DNA from: Planctomycetota bacterium
GTDB taxonomy: Bacteria; Planctomycetota; Phycisphaerae; WQYP01
DNA: 8,151 bases
Assembly (NCBI GenBank): GCA_021805585.1
Contig: JAJZEY010000078.1
Coordinates: 1 to 8,151 of the forward strand
Direction: 5' to 3'
Part shown: in pieces, positions 1-6,615 of the stretch
Numbering within the stretch: the first letter of the stretch is position 1
Layout: each line of letters opens with the position of its first letter
Made by a program: the position numbers and the translations under genes
Notes under the pieces: generated by a model
Seen by the model: the letters and a program-made list of their open reading frames with translations, nothing else
What the model was told of the DNA's origin: nothing
Databases searched by the model: none

Positions 1-1592
1 ATTAAGGAGAGGCGATCACGCGAGGTGTGCCAGAAATTAAATTTTGTTGATTCCGCGAATTGAAATCCAATCCTTTTCCGGAGGTTTTCTGTCTCGCCAA
101 TGTACAGGTACTTGCTCGAGGCGTCCTCGCTCTGCAGGCAATATAGGCCTGGGCCGTCTGGCACCGCGTCAAGGCGCAATTTGAAAGGATTGTGGCGGTT
201 CCGCTGCGGCAACTCCAATTTGCTGCTAAGGCCTGCCGCCTTGCGAGATTGCGCCTCTTTTCGGAATCGCAGCGCGAGCCACCTAATCTGCAGGGGAGTT
301 AACAGTTCGGGAATCATAAGGCGGACAAACGCGTCGAGCGCTGCTGCCTCTCTTGGGTCACATAGGATTGTGTCCAGGGCTTTGCTGTGCTTTTCCTCGA
401 AATGCTGCAATGCAATCTCAAAGGCAAACTTGCACCTTTGATACGTCTCCTTTTCGCCCGCAAAAGTAGTTTCTTTGGAGGGCGGCAGGCCGCTGAGTTT
501 CTTGCGCTTTCGCAGGTTCATCAGGCGTGTATTCCATTCGACTGCGTCGCCGGCCACGCCGAGCCGCTGGCAGGCCGCAGCAAACTCCGCATTTATTTCC
601 GGGTCCGCTATAACCCGATCAGGCGAGAACCCGTTCCGCGCAACGACGAACGCCTCTATTATTCCGCAGTCAATTTCCGGCTGCCCACGTCTCTCAACCC
701 TAGCGGGCGCGGCCTTCACCCGTTTGCCGCTTACGCGCCGGACGCCGTTGGCTGTCGCCGGTGCGGAATTCAGCGGCGCGTCGGAACCCAGAAGCGCATC
801 GCCCACTTTTGTTTCCGCCAGGCGGCTTTCTATGCGTGTGGCGTATTCCGGTGAAAGTTCAAAACCCAAAAATTGCCGGCCCAGCTTTTTAGCTGTGACC
901 AGCGTGGATCCGCTGCCGCCGAACGGGTCAAGAACCGTCTGCCCTTCGTTGGAGCAGGCCTTAATGATGCGGCCGAGCAATTGCTCCGGCATCTGACAGC
1001 CATGCCAGCCGGCGCGTTCCTTGAATGTGCCGCAGACGCGCGGCACATACCAGACATCTTCATTGGATTGGAAACTATCCGGAATGTCCTGCGGGCGCAG
1101 AATCCAGGTGTCATCCGGCAGGCGACCATCCGGATTGCCCCGGCTGTCGCCATAAACCAGCGTGCGGGCCGATGGCACACGGATCGGTGGAATATTGAAG
1201 GTAAAGGATTTTGGATTTTTAACAAAATGAAACAGGTGCGTGTGGCTGCGTGCGAATTTGAATTTGCACTGCACGCCAAACGTGTAATACCACAACACCC
1301 AACTGCGGCACGTAAGGCCGAGTTGGCGCTGGAAGATCAGCTTAAGCTCGGCGGCGAAATCATCGCCAATTGCCAGCCAGAACGTGCCATCCGGCTTAAG
1401 TGCCTTAACCACACCGGCACCCCAGCGGCGGGTCCAGTCCAGGTAATCTTCGGCGGCACGCTTGTCTTCATACACATCGTATTTGTAGCCTATGTTAAAG
1501 GGTGGATCGGCGAAGATAAGGTCAATGGAGCCCGGCGCAACTTCCGCCAGTCCCTCTACACAATCACGCTGATAAATATGATTCAGTTTCAT
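1..1592 (-). CDS. Beta-class DNA amino-methyltransferase with C-terminal GIY-YIG-like nuclease domain (partial, 3' end beyond left edge)
   Basis: The frame is open for 530 codons from ATG at 1592 to the left edge, with no stop. Residues 1-262 form an N6/N4 DNA methyltransferase. Catalytic motif IV is DPPFN at 29-33, and the SAM-binding motif I, DPFGGSGS, is at 222-229, followed by FLGFELSPEY at 241-250. The order IV then I defines the beta class, and DPPF favours adenine-N6 methylation, with the target-recognition part lying between the motifs. Residues about 300-470 are unrecognised. Residues 480-510 look like the start of a GIY-YIG nuclease fold: GLY at 482-484, YIG at 497-499, then ENLRKR at 502-507 with candidate catalytic arginines. 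The later glutamate and asparagine of that fold would lie outside the window. AGA/AGG arginine codons are absent before residue 296 but make up 6 of 23 arginine codons after it, as if the tail had another origin. The start has a weak AAGGG eight bases upstream. The methyltransferase call is firm; the nuclease call is probable. Confidence 0.9.
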   Translation of the reverse strand, partial: MKLNHIYQRDCVEGLAEVAPGSIDLIFADPPFNIGYKYDVYEDKRAAEDYLDWTRRWGAGVVKALKPDGTFWLAIGDDFAAELKLIFQRQLGLTCRSWVLWYYTFGVQCKFKFARSHTHLFHFVKNPKSFTFNIPPIRVPSARTLVYGDSRGNPDGRLPDDTWILRPQDIPDSFQSNEDVWYVPRVCGTFKERAGWHGCQMPEQLLGRIIKACSNEGQTVLDPFGGSGSTLVTAKKLGRQFLGFELSPEYATRIESRLAETKVGDALLGSDAPLNSAPATANGVRRVSGKRVKAAPARVERRGQPEIDCGIIEAFVVARNGFSPDRVIADPEINAEFAAACQRLGVAGDAVEWNTRLMNLRKRKKLSGLPPSKETTFAGEKETYQRCKFAFEIALQHFEEKHSKALDTILCDPREAAALDAFVRLMIPELLTPLQIRWLALRFRKEAQSRKAAGLSSKLELPQRNRHNPFKLRLDAVPDGPGLYCLQSEDASSKYLYIGETENLRKRIGFQFAESTKFNFWHTSRDRLSL

Positions 1593-1615
1593 TTGTGCGG
1601 CCCTTTTTTCTGTCT

Positions 1616-1652
1616 GATGCTGCCCGGTGCATTAAATACCAGATGCTGTCCG
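1616..1652. repeat. Near-exact direct repeat GATGCTGYCCG, two copies 26 bases apart
   Basis: GATGCTGCCCG at 1616-1626 and GATGCTGTCCG at 1642-1652 match at 10 of 11 positions. The core TGCTGTCC also occurs at 1698-1705, inside the inverted repeat further upstream. The three copies are spaced 26 and 54 bases apart, all between the candidate promoter and the methyltransferase start. They may be extra binding sites for the same regulator. Confidence 0.4.
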
Positions 1653-1699
1653 AACAAATCACAAACAACACAACATATCGTACCATGCGCGAAGGTTTG

Positions 1700-1718
1700 C
1701 TGTCCAATGTGAGGACAG
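1700..1718. promoter_or_regulatory. Perfect inverted repeat CTGTCC-N7-GGACAG over the candidate -35
   Basis: The six-base arms (1700-1705 and 1713-1718) are exact complements around a seven-base spacer. The left arm overlaps the candidate -35 hexamer at 1701-1706. The position suits an operator that limits methyltransferase expression, a common arrangement in restriction-modification genes. Read as RNA it has no U-tail on either strand, so it does not look like a terminator. A six-base dyad alone could be chance. Confidence 0.35.
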
Positions 1719-1732
1719 GAAAAAGGGAATAA

Positions 1733-4700
1733 TCAGGGACTTTGCGTACTGTGCTGTCGGCCGACGATGGCCCGGATGAAAGTTTCATGAATCGCATCGT
1801 TAAGCTGCTTGAATGCCACGGGCGTTGCGGTTGGATTTTGCCATGTGCCACCGACCTGAATGGTGCTTACATTGGATTCCAAGGCGTCTAAAATAGCTTT
1901 GGTTTGTGGCACAAATGGGATGTGAATGTTTCCGAAGGGCTGCACGGTTCCGACCACATAACCGGCAATCGCGCTTTTGGGCATGTTCCATATATTGGTA
2001 ATGGTTCCAGTGGCCAAAGTGCTGGCACCACGGTCTGTGTAATGCAGTGAGGTGATATGGGCATCGCCATTTTCCAGCCGCCAGGTGGCATGACCGTGGC
2101 CGGTGGGCGCAACGCTGCCGGTTCCGACATGCAGCAGATTATAAAGGGCGGCGATAATTGTGGTGTTGATCAGGTCGGAATGTCTGATGCGCAGACTGCC
2201 CTGCCCGAAGGCGGCGTTCCAGCGACCGGGCGTGGCGATGACGGTCATGCGGCCGGAAAGCAGACCGGGCACGGGCAGCGCGCGTGGTTTGACGGTTCGG
2301 GTGATTTGTCCCAGGTCGATATCTGAAAAATGCAGGTTCAGTTGCGCCGAATATGCACCGCCGGAATGTTTGGCCAGCCGTGCCCAGGGTCGCAACAGGC
2401 CGCCCGCCAGACTGATGGATGAATGGTTGACCACCACGGAATGTGTGGAAACAAAGGCGTGCAGAACAATTGGCCCTAAGTTCATGGCACCAAGATGGGC
2501 GTTGTCTGGTGTGAGATTCAGCAGGGCTTCCATGGGGGCAAGCGGGTGGGCACCGCGGCTGGGGCCGGCGGAAAGCGTGCCATGAAAGCCGCCCCGCAGG
2601 GCATGAAGCGCCCGCACGGATGGCAGCAGAATCGGAATATTCGACAGGTTGCAGGTAAGCGAGGCCGATGAGGCCAACGGTCTGTCCATATTATAAACCG
2701 CATGGCCGGCAAGCGTATTGCCCATTATCACCGCTTGCAGATTGGAAACTTCAAGTGTGCGGCCCAGGCCATGAAGCCGCAATTTCACGGACCCGATGGG
2801 AAAAATAAGCTTGCGGATGCCCGCCGTCAGAGTTGCATCACCTCGATAGCTGCGGGTAAACGGGTTTAAGCTTCCAGTCGTTGAACCATTGAGCGTGAAA
2901 GTAAGCGCCTGGCTTTGAACGGTCAGCGGCCAGCGGGCAAGGGCGAGTGCGACAGTCACGTGCCGCGGATCGGTGCGTTTCCACAGAACGGTTCCCTTAA
3001 TGTTCCCGCCGTTGGCGCTTCGCACGACAATGGGTGCCAGTGAAAGCCGTCCGCGGCGGTAAACAATTTGCGTGTCCGCGGCGGTAATGTGGATGGGAAG
3101 AGTGCCGGGCCAAAGCGCCGGCCAGAGCAGGTGCGTGACCTTCAGCGAACCGAATACATTTGCGCGGGCCAGATTTCGGTCAGGCAGATGAATGGTTAAC
3201 TTCAGACCGACGCGTCCGGCGACGGTTCCCTTGATGGGGGGCAGCAGCATGACCGCAAGTTGTTTTGCCTGAATATTTTGTGCTGCGATGGTCATGGAGG
3301 CCAATTGTCCGTTCAACCGTGCGTTTCCCGCCACGGTTACATTTCCGCCCAGCAGTTTGACCGGTTGCGTGGCGATATGAATGGCGGAATTGGAAATTGC
3401 GCCCTCCACCACCACCGCAGGCATTGCCAACTGATGGCTGTTAATTCGCAACTGAGCGCCGGCGAGGCGGCCATTTAATTGAAGGTTCAGCGGCAGTAGA
3501 TTTCCGTGGGCCAGCAGATGCCCATTCATGACGCCGCCGATGGCCCAAGGCGCGGCCCGCCCGCTGACATGGCTGACCACCGGAAGTCCGGTAACGGTAA
3601 GCAGCAGATGGGCCGGGTATTGCTTAACAAAAATGCAATTTCCGCTGGCGGCCAGGCTCCAGGTTTTGTTGGCGACCAGAAGATTTTGAATCTGCATTCC
3701 GCCGCTGTTTCCATAGGCATGCAAATTCACCGTGGAATCGGCGGGCAGGCCGGCAAGCGGAATGGAATTGCCATGGCACGCCAGCCGCAGATGCCAGACA
3801 CCCGGAACAAGGGCATAGCGTCCGACCAGTTTCAGATATGGATCGGTGGGAAGCGTGCAGGCCATGATGGCAATATGGTTTTGGTCGGCCGAGCCGCGGG
3901 CGGTCAGGCCGTCGAGTTGAACGACCGAACCATGATTCCACCGGAATTTTGGTGCGGTAAGCTGCCACGAGAATCCATGATGCAAACTCCCCTGTGCCCC
4001 AATGGCCAGTTGGGAAGTCCAGTATCCGTAAGCGCTTTGGCCGGAGCTTGTCAGGCGGGCGGTCATTACCCGTTTGCCCGGCCATGGGGAAAGCAGTGAA
4101 GCGGTAATGGTTCCGTTTTGCGCGTCGCCCCCCGGCAGACTGATGTTTCGCCAGGCGGCCTGAATTTCCGCTTGGCCAAGGGCCGGATTAAAAAGTCCGC
4201 TAAGATGCAGATCGCCGCCGGCGGCTTGCGCACGGATTGCTGTGCCGTGCACGCCGCGGCTGTCCGCCCAAAGGGTGCCGCGAAAAACGCGGATCGGGTG
4301 GGGCCACCAGGCCAGCAGGAAATTCAGGCTGCGCGGATTGACCTGCCAGCGCTGACCGGAATACTCGATATTGGTGCGGCCGCGGACGGTTAACGCCCCC
4401 ATGGAAAGCAGAATATGCGACGCATGTTCCGCCAGCGTTGCCCCGGTGACGTGTCCAACCAGATTCGCTTCAAGGCCGGCCGGGCCGCGCCATTGCGGCC
4501 AGAAAAGTCGCAGCCATTGTTGGAGTCCGGTTCCGCGGACTTGCAGCGTGTGCATCCATTGCTGCCGCGGCACCAGCGTTCCGCGAATAGTCACGCAGGG
4601 GCGCCCGGCGCGGACCGGCGTGCTTAAATGGAAATGCCACGCCAGCGCCCCGTGCGGCCGGGCTGTCAGGCCAAGGTGGCTGATTTTCAGAATTTTGCCG

Positions 4701-5272
4701 CCATAGGCGGGGGCCGTGACCTGCCCATCCACCAGATGTAGCCTTGGAAAGCTCATCGCGGAAAGTGGTTGGGCATTCGGATGCGTCAGTTTCCATTGCA
4801 TCCAGGCCTGGCGCACGGCCGCAAACACCAGTGCCGGTGTCCATCCGCCCTGTCCGGCGCGGCGAATGATAAATTGCGGAGCGGTCAGGCTGATGGCGGA
4901 GAGCCCAAGATGGCCAGTCACGGAAAACCAGAGCACATTGTTGTGTCGAAGTGAAAGCGTCCGCACGTACAGAATGGGCCGATGGCCCAGAGGCAGCGAT
5001 GCGGAAACGTTTTGCAGCGTGGTTTTGCCCAGCCAATTGATGTGGATCGACCCGGCCGAGATTCTCAGGCCGGTCCGTGTTTCGATGGCTGCGATAACCC
5101 AATGATGCGCATAGGATGAATGCAGAAGTCGGCGTCCGCTGATGGCCGCGACGGTGAGGGCCAGTGATACGATTAACAGAAGGATAAGCAGGCGGAGAAT
5201 TCCGCGGCGAAAGCCGCGCGACGCGGGTGCCGCAGGTGTTGCCGGCTGATGAATAGGGTCGGTCTGATTCAT
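1733..5272 (-). CDS. Large AsmA-like inner-membrane-anchored envelope protein
   Basis: This gene codes for 1179 residues. One membrane segment at about 25-45 follows a short proline/alanine-rich cytoplasmic tail, so the rest is expected to lie outside the inner membrane. Residues about 57-135 have the AsmA N-terminal pattern: an amphipathic helix, then TGLRISAGSIHINW (67-80) and short repeated beta strands ending in hydrophobic 'layers'. The middle is a long run of similar beta-strand repeats with no catalytic motif. The last 250 residues resemble an AsmA-type C-terminal domain, with GSLRIRHSDL near 1025 and a glycine-rich beta pattern before a short helix. Known AsmA/TamB/YhdP relatives form lipid-carrying bridges or aid outer-membrane assembly; that role here is inferred from the fold pattern. 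AGGA lies 11 bases before the ATG. The gene follows the lipoprotein gene by 99 bases on the same strand, so an operon is likely. The frame is certain; family membership is likely but based on pattern only. Confidence 0.88.
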   Translation of the reverse strand: MNQTDPIHQPATPAAPASRGFRRGILRLLILLLIVSLALTVAAISGRRLLHSSYAHHWVIAAIETRTGLRISAGSIHINWLGKTTLQNVSASLPLGHRPILYVRTLSLRHNNVLWFSVTGHLGLSAISLTAPQFIIRRAGQGGWTPALVFAAVRQAWMQWKLTHPNAQPLSAMSFPRLHLVDGQVTAPAYGGKILKISHLGLTARPHGALAWHFHLSTPVRAGRPCVTIRGTLVPRQQWMHTLQVRGTGLQQWLRLFWPQWRGPAGLEANLVGHVTGATLAEHASHILLSMGALTVRGRTNIEYSGQRWQVNPRSLNFLLAWWPHPIRVFRGTLWADSRGVHGTAIRAQAAGGDLHLSGLFNPALGQAEIQAAWRNISLPGGDAQNGTITASLLSPWPGKRVMTARLTSSGQSAYGYWTSQLAIGAQGSLHHGFSWQLTAPKFRWNHGSVVQLDGLTARGSADQNHIAIMACTLPTDPYLKLVGRYALVPGVWHLRLACHGNSIPLAGLPADSTVNLHAYGNSGGMQIQNLLVANKTWSLAASGNCIFVKQYPAHLLLTVTGLPVVSHVSGRAAPWAIGGVMNGHLLAHGNLLPLNLQLNGRLAGAQLRINSHQLAMPAVVVEGAISNSAIHIATQPVKLLGGNVTVAGNARLNGQLASMTIAAQNIQAKQLAVMLLPPIKGTVAGRVGLKLTIHLPDRNLARANVFGSLKVTHLLWPALWPGTLPIHITAADTQIVYRRGRLSLAPIVVRSANGGNIKGTVLWKRTDPRHVTVALALARWPLTVQSQALTFTLNGSTTGSLNPFTRSYRGDATLTAGIRKLIFPIGSVKLRLHGLGRTLEVSNLQAVIMGNTLAGHAVYNMDRPLASSASLTCNLSNIPILLPSVRALHALRGGFHGTLSAGPSRGAHPLAPMEALLNLTPDNAHLGAMNLGPIVLHAFVSTHSVVVNHSSISLAGGLLRPWARLAKHSGGAYSAQLNLHFSDIDLGQITRTVKPRALPVPGLLSGRMTVIATPGRWNAAFGQGSLRIRHSDLINTTIIAALYNLLHVGTGSVAPTGHGHATWRLENGDAHITSLHYTDRGASTLATGTITNIWNMPKSAIAGYVVGTVQPFGNIHIPFVPQTKAILDALESNVSTIQVGGTWQNPTATPVAFKQLNDAIHETFIRAIVGRQHSTQSP

Positions 5273-5326
5273 TGAGCTGACAATCCTTTAACCTTTGGGT
5301 CTGTTGAAGCATTGCGCTATATCAGT

Positions 5327-5339
5327 CCTGATTTTCAGG
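5327..5339. promoter_or_regulatory. Small overlapping dyads in the lipoprotein/AsmA-like gap
   Basis: CCTGA-TTT-TCAGG (5327-5339) is a perfect 5-3-5 inverted repeat. It overlaps a second one, ATCAG-TC-CTGAT (5321-5332). They sit 50-65 bases upstream of the AsmA-like start. On the minus strand no U-run follows, so this is a weak candidate for a terminator of the lipoprotein gene; an operator or a chance repeat is equally possible. Confidence 0.2.
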
Positions 5340-5371
5340 TTTGACAAAGCACAAGTTGAATCATACCGCCA

Positions 5372-6037
5372 TCATGGCTGCCGGGCAGGCGGGATATTTC
5401 CGGAAGTTTGCGGCCCAAAGCCGAAGATCCACCAGTCGCTGCGATAGGTCCGACCGACAAATGGCCCGGAGTCGGCCACAATGTCGCCGGTTTTTCGCCA
5501 GTAAGCGACATAGGCGACACTGGCATATCCTTTTTGATGAATATTTTTGAATAAGGCAATTTCCGGGATAAGGACCGGAATATAACCGAGGCCTGAGCTG
5601 GGCGTACTGCTGGCGTAAACGGGTGGAATGCCCACCAGCAGACTTTGGTTATTAATTCCCAGTGCGGCACAGCGGACTTCCAGAACAATTTGCGCCTTCG
5701 CACGGGCGTTGACCAGTCGCACGCCGCCGGCCAGCAGATGGGCACGCAGGTCGGCAACCAGAAAATTCCGCTGGTCGATTGATTTATCCAGAAAATCGGC
5801 ATCCACAAATACCCGGCGGTCACGCAGATTTGAAACGGTCAGGTGGGCGATGGATTTGGATGCCGCAACGGAGAGTAAATATTGTTCATCCGCGGTTTCC
5901 GGAGGACTGGTGACGCGCAGCGTGGTACATGCGGCCGACAACAATGCCAGGGCGCAGCAGAAAAGCAAAGCAAAACGGGTCACCAGGCGATGCGGTATGG
6001 ATGAAAAATGAAACGGGCATGTGAGTATCTTTGGCAT
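5372..6037 (-). CDS. Predicted lipoprotein, DUF6655-like
   Basis: From ATG at 6037 this gives 221 residues, including a basic start, a hydrophobic stretch (FALLFCCALALL) and a lipobox LSAAC whose cysteine, residue 37, would be lipidated. The mature part begins TTLRVTSPPETADEQYLLS, a pattern I recognise from the DUF6655 family of planctomycete lipoproteins. It continues with the family-like VFVDADFL, QIVLEVRCAALGI and LIPEIALFKN segments. No enzymatic motif is visible, and the function of the family is unknown to me. The start is uncertain. An upstream in-frame ATG at 6091 has AGG seven bases before it but adds 18 residues unlike a signal peptide. A GTG at 5983 would give the most typical 18-residue signal peptide but has no ribosome site. 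The gene lies 99 bases upstream of the AsmA-like gene on the same strand, which points to a shared envelope role. Confidence 0.82.
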   Translation of the reverse strand: MPKILTCPFHFSSIPHRLVTRFALLFCCALALLSAACTTLRVTSPPETADEQYLLSVAASKSIAHLTVSNLRDRRVFVDADFLDKSIDQRNFLVADLRAHLLAGGVRLVNARAKAQIVLEVRCAALGINNQSLLVGIPPVYASSTPSSGLGYIPVLIPEIALFKNIHQKGYASVAYVAYWRKTGDIVADSGPFVGRTYRSDWWIFGFGPQTSGNIPPARQP

Positions 6038-6165
6038 GAAATAAACGGTATCTCCAAAGGCCGGGCACAGAACGCCTTTCAATGAAATCATTTACGACCT
6101 GCGAGCCGTTGCGCAGGCAATTCGTATAACGTTGCCGGTGGAATGTTATTCCAAAAAAAAGGCGG

Positions 6166-6339
6166 TCAGGAGGCGGGTAAATTCATGACGATGACGTTTT
6201 TTTTCCGGCCTGGTGGAGGTTTTATCGACGGTAGGCTTCGGAAAAGGTGATAGGTGCCGCAAATGCCGGGTTTTCCAGAAGCTGACAACCCGTGCCTCTT
6301 GAAGCACTCACTATACCGCTTTATTACCCGTACACGCAT
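6166..6339 (-). other. Candidate small ORF of 57 codons with a good Shine-Dalgarno
   Basis: ATG at 6339 follows AGGAG (6351-6347) at a seven-base spacing and runs to TGA at 6166-6168, upstream of the lipoprotein gene. The peptide is basic (begins MRVRVIKRYSECFKRHG, later GRKKN) with no signal peptide or known motif. It uses several codons that look uncommon next to the neighbouring genes (ATA, AGG, GTA, CTA, TTA). That counts against a long-standing protein gene. It could be a leader peptide, or chance. Confidence 0.2.
6185..6250 (+). other. Candidate 21-codon ORF after an AGGAGG sequence
   Basis: A full AGGAGG (6168-6173) lies 11 bases before ATG at 6185. The ORF reads MTMTFFFRPGGGFIDGRLRKR and stops at TGA 6248-6250. 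Four of 21 residues are phenylalanine, three of them in a row on the T8 tract. It overlaps the 57-codon ORF on the other strand, so at most one is likely to be real. A leader peptide is possible; chance is more likely. Confidence 0.12.
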
Positions 6340-6348
6340 ACCAAAACT

Positions 6349-6388
6349 CCTGATATTTCCGTTGCCAACAGTGACAACCTATATCAGG
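6349..6388 (-). promoter_or_regulatory. Two-part stem-loop that overlaps a Shine-Dalgarno sequence
   Basis: The outer stem is a perfect eight base pairs (6349-6356 with 6381-6388). Inside a small 2/4 internal loop is a seven-pair inner stem (6361-6367 with 6372-6378) closed by a four-base loop. Read on the minus strand the inner stem is complete with one G-U pair; on the plus strand the same position is a C-A mismatch. This favours a minus-strand RNA. On that strand the last three bases of the outer stem are the AGG of AGGAG, the ribosome site of the 57-codon ORF, so the hairpin could hide it. As DNA it could equally be an operator. Confidence 0.4.
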
Positions 6389-6395
6389 ACGAGAC

Positions 6396-6418
6396 AGCGT
6401 TGCGGCGGCAACGCTTTT
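6396..6418 (+). terminator. Strong hairpin followed by four T's, terminator-like on the plus strand
   Basis: AGCGTTGC (6396-6403) pairs exactly with GCAACGCT (6408-6415) around the loop GGCG, and T's continue to 6418. An eight-pair GC-containing stem plus a short U-run resembles a weak intrinsic terminator for a plus-strand transcript starting upstream. It lies about 200 bases before the secreted-protein gene, so it would stop or attenuate a leader transcript. On the minus strand it would be a plain hairpin seven bases 5' of the two-part stem-loop. Confidence 0.35.
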
Positions 6419-6615
6419 CCCTTCCCGATAAAAACGGGCACACCCTCCGGATATTCGTTCGCGAAGCGCCGCGGGCTGCCGGCGTGGCATTCATCTTTCG
6501 CCAAGCCGGCAAAACCGGTAAACTCAATTTGCGGTTGTTCTGGTCATTTGGCTCGCGATGCGGATCCGGCTGTGGAATAACCAGTGGCAATCGAACTGCT
6601 TTTCAGGAATTTTTC

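Larger units (their letters stand above)
1593..1732 (-). promoter_or_regulatory. Methyltransferase upstream region with candidate extended -10 promoter
   Basis: This is the 140-base gap between the AsmA-like stop and the methyltransferase start. On the minus strand TGGACA (1706-1701, one mismatch to the -35 consensus) lies 18 bases before TACGAT (1682-1677). TGG directly precedes TACGAT, giving the TGn of an extended -10 promoter. This predicts a 5' untranslated stretch of about 80 bases. No convincing terminator for the AsmA-like gene is seen here: the T-run at its end comes before, not after, the inverted repeat. Consensus matching by eye only. Confidence 0.35.
6092..6615. other. Long spacer between divergent genes, mostly without recognisable genes
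   Basis: About 520-580 bases separate the divergent lipoprotein and secreted-protein genes. It must hold both promoters, but I cannot pick a convincing -35/-10 pair on either strand. What can be seen: an A8 run (6153-6160) next to the dyad GGAAT-GTT-ATTCC (6140-6152), a T8 run (6197-6204), two neighbouring hairpins (6349-6388 and 6396-6415), and two very short ORFs with Shine-Dalgarno sequences. ORFs of 60-110 codons on both strands here have unbiased, low-complexity translations and no ribosome sites, and I do not take them as genes. Confidence 0.6.

Noticed and set aside
387..996. Plus-strand ORFs of 155 and 173 codons
   Set aside because: Antisense to the tail of the methyltransferase gene, which is open to the left edge; translations are arginine- and serine-rich shadows.
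873..1712. Plus-strand ORF of 279 codons
   Set aside because: It is opposite the methyltransferase, whose minus-strand frame carries DPPFN and DPFGGSGS; the plus-strand translation has no motif or ribosome site.
3506..4099. Plus-strand ORF of 197 codons
   Set aside because: Antisense to the AsmA-like gene, with no motif or ribosome site.
4470..5312. Minus-strand ORF of 280 codons overlapping the AsmA-like gene
   Set aside because: It is a frame-shifted shadow of the AsmA-like N-terminal part, which has the membrane segment and the family pattern.
5341..5369. TTGACA on the plus strand as a promoter
   Set aside because: The hexamer at the 17-base spacing (TACCGC) is a poor -10, and it would read antisense into the lipoprotein gene.
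5335..5823. Minus-strand ORF of 162 codons
   Set aside because: Alternative frame of the lipoprotein gene; the lipobox and the DUF6655-like pattern are in the other frame.
6153..6204. A8 and T8 runs 44 bases apart as phased bent DNA
   Set aside because: Only two tracts; too few to support intrinsic curvature.
5317..6387. CTATATCAG at 5317-5325 and 6379-6387 as a shared operator
   Set aside because: Given the sizes of the two spacers, a shared 9-mer is close to what chance would give; there is no wider similarity around it.
6254..6590. ORFs of 108 (plus) and 68 (minus) codons in the divergent spacer
   Set aside because: No Shine-Dalgarno sequence, unstructured translations, and they run through the two hairpins.
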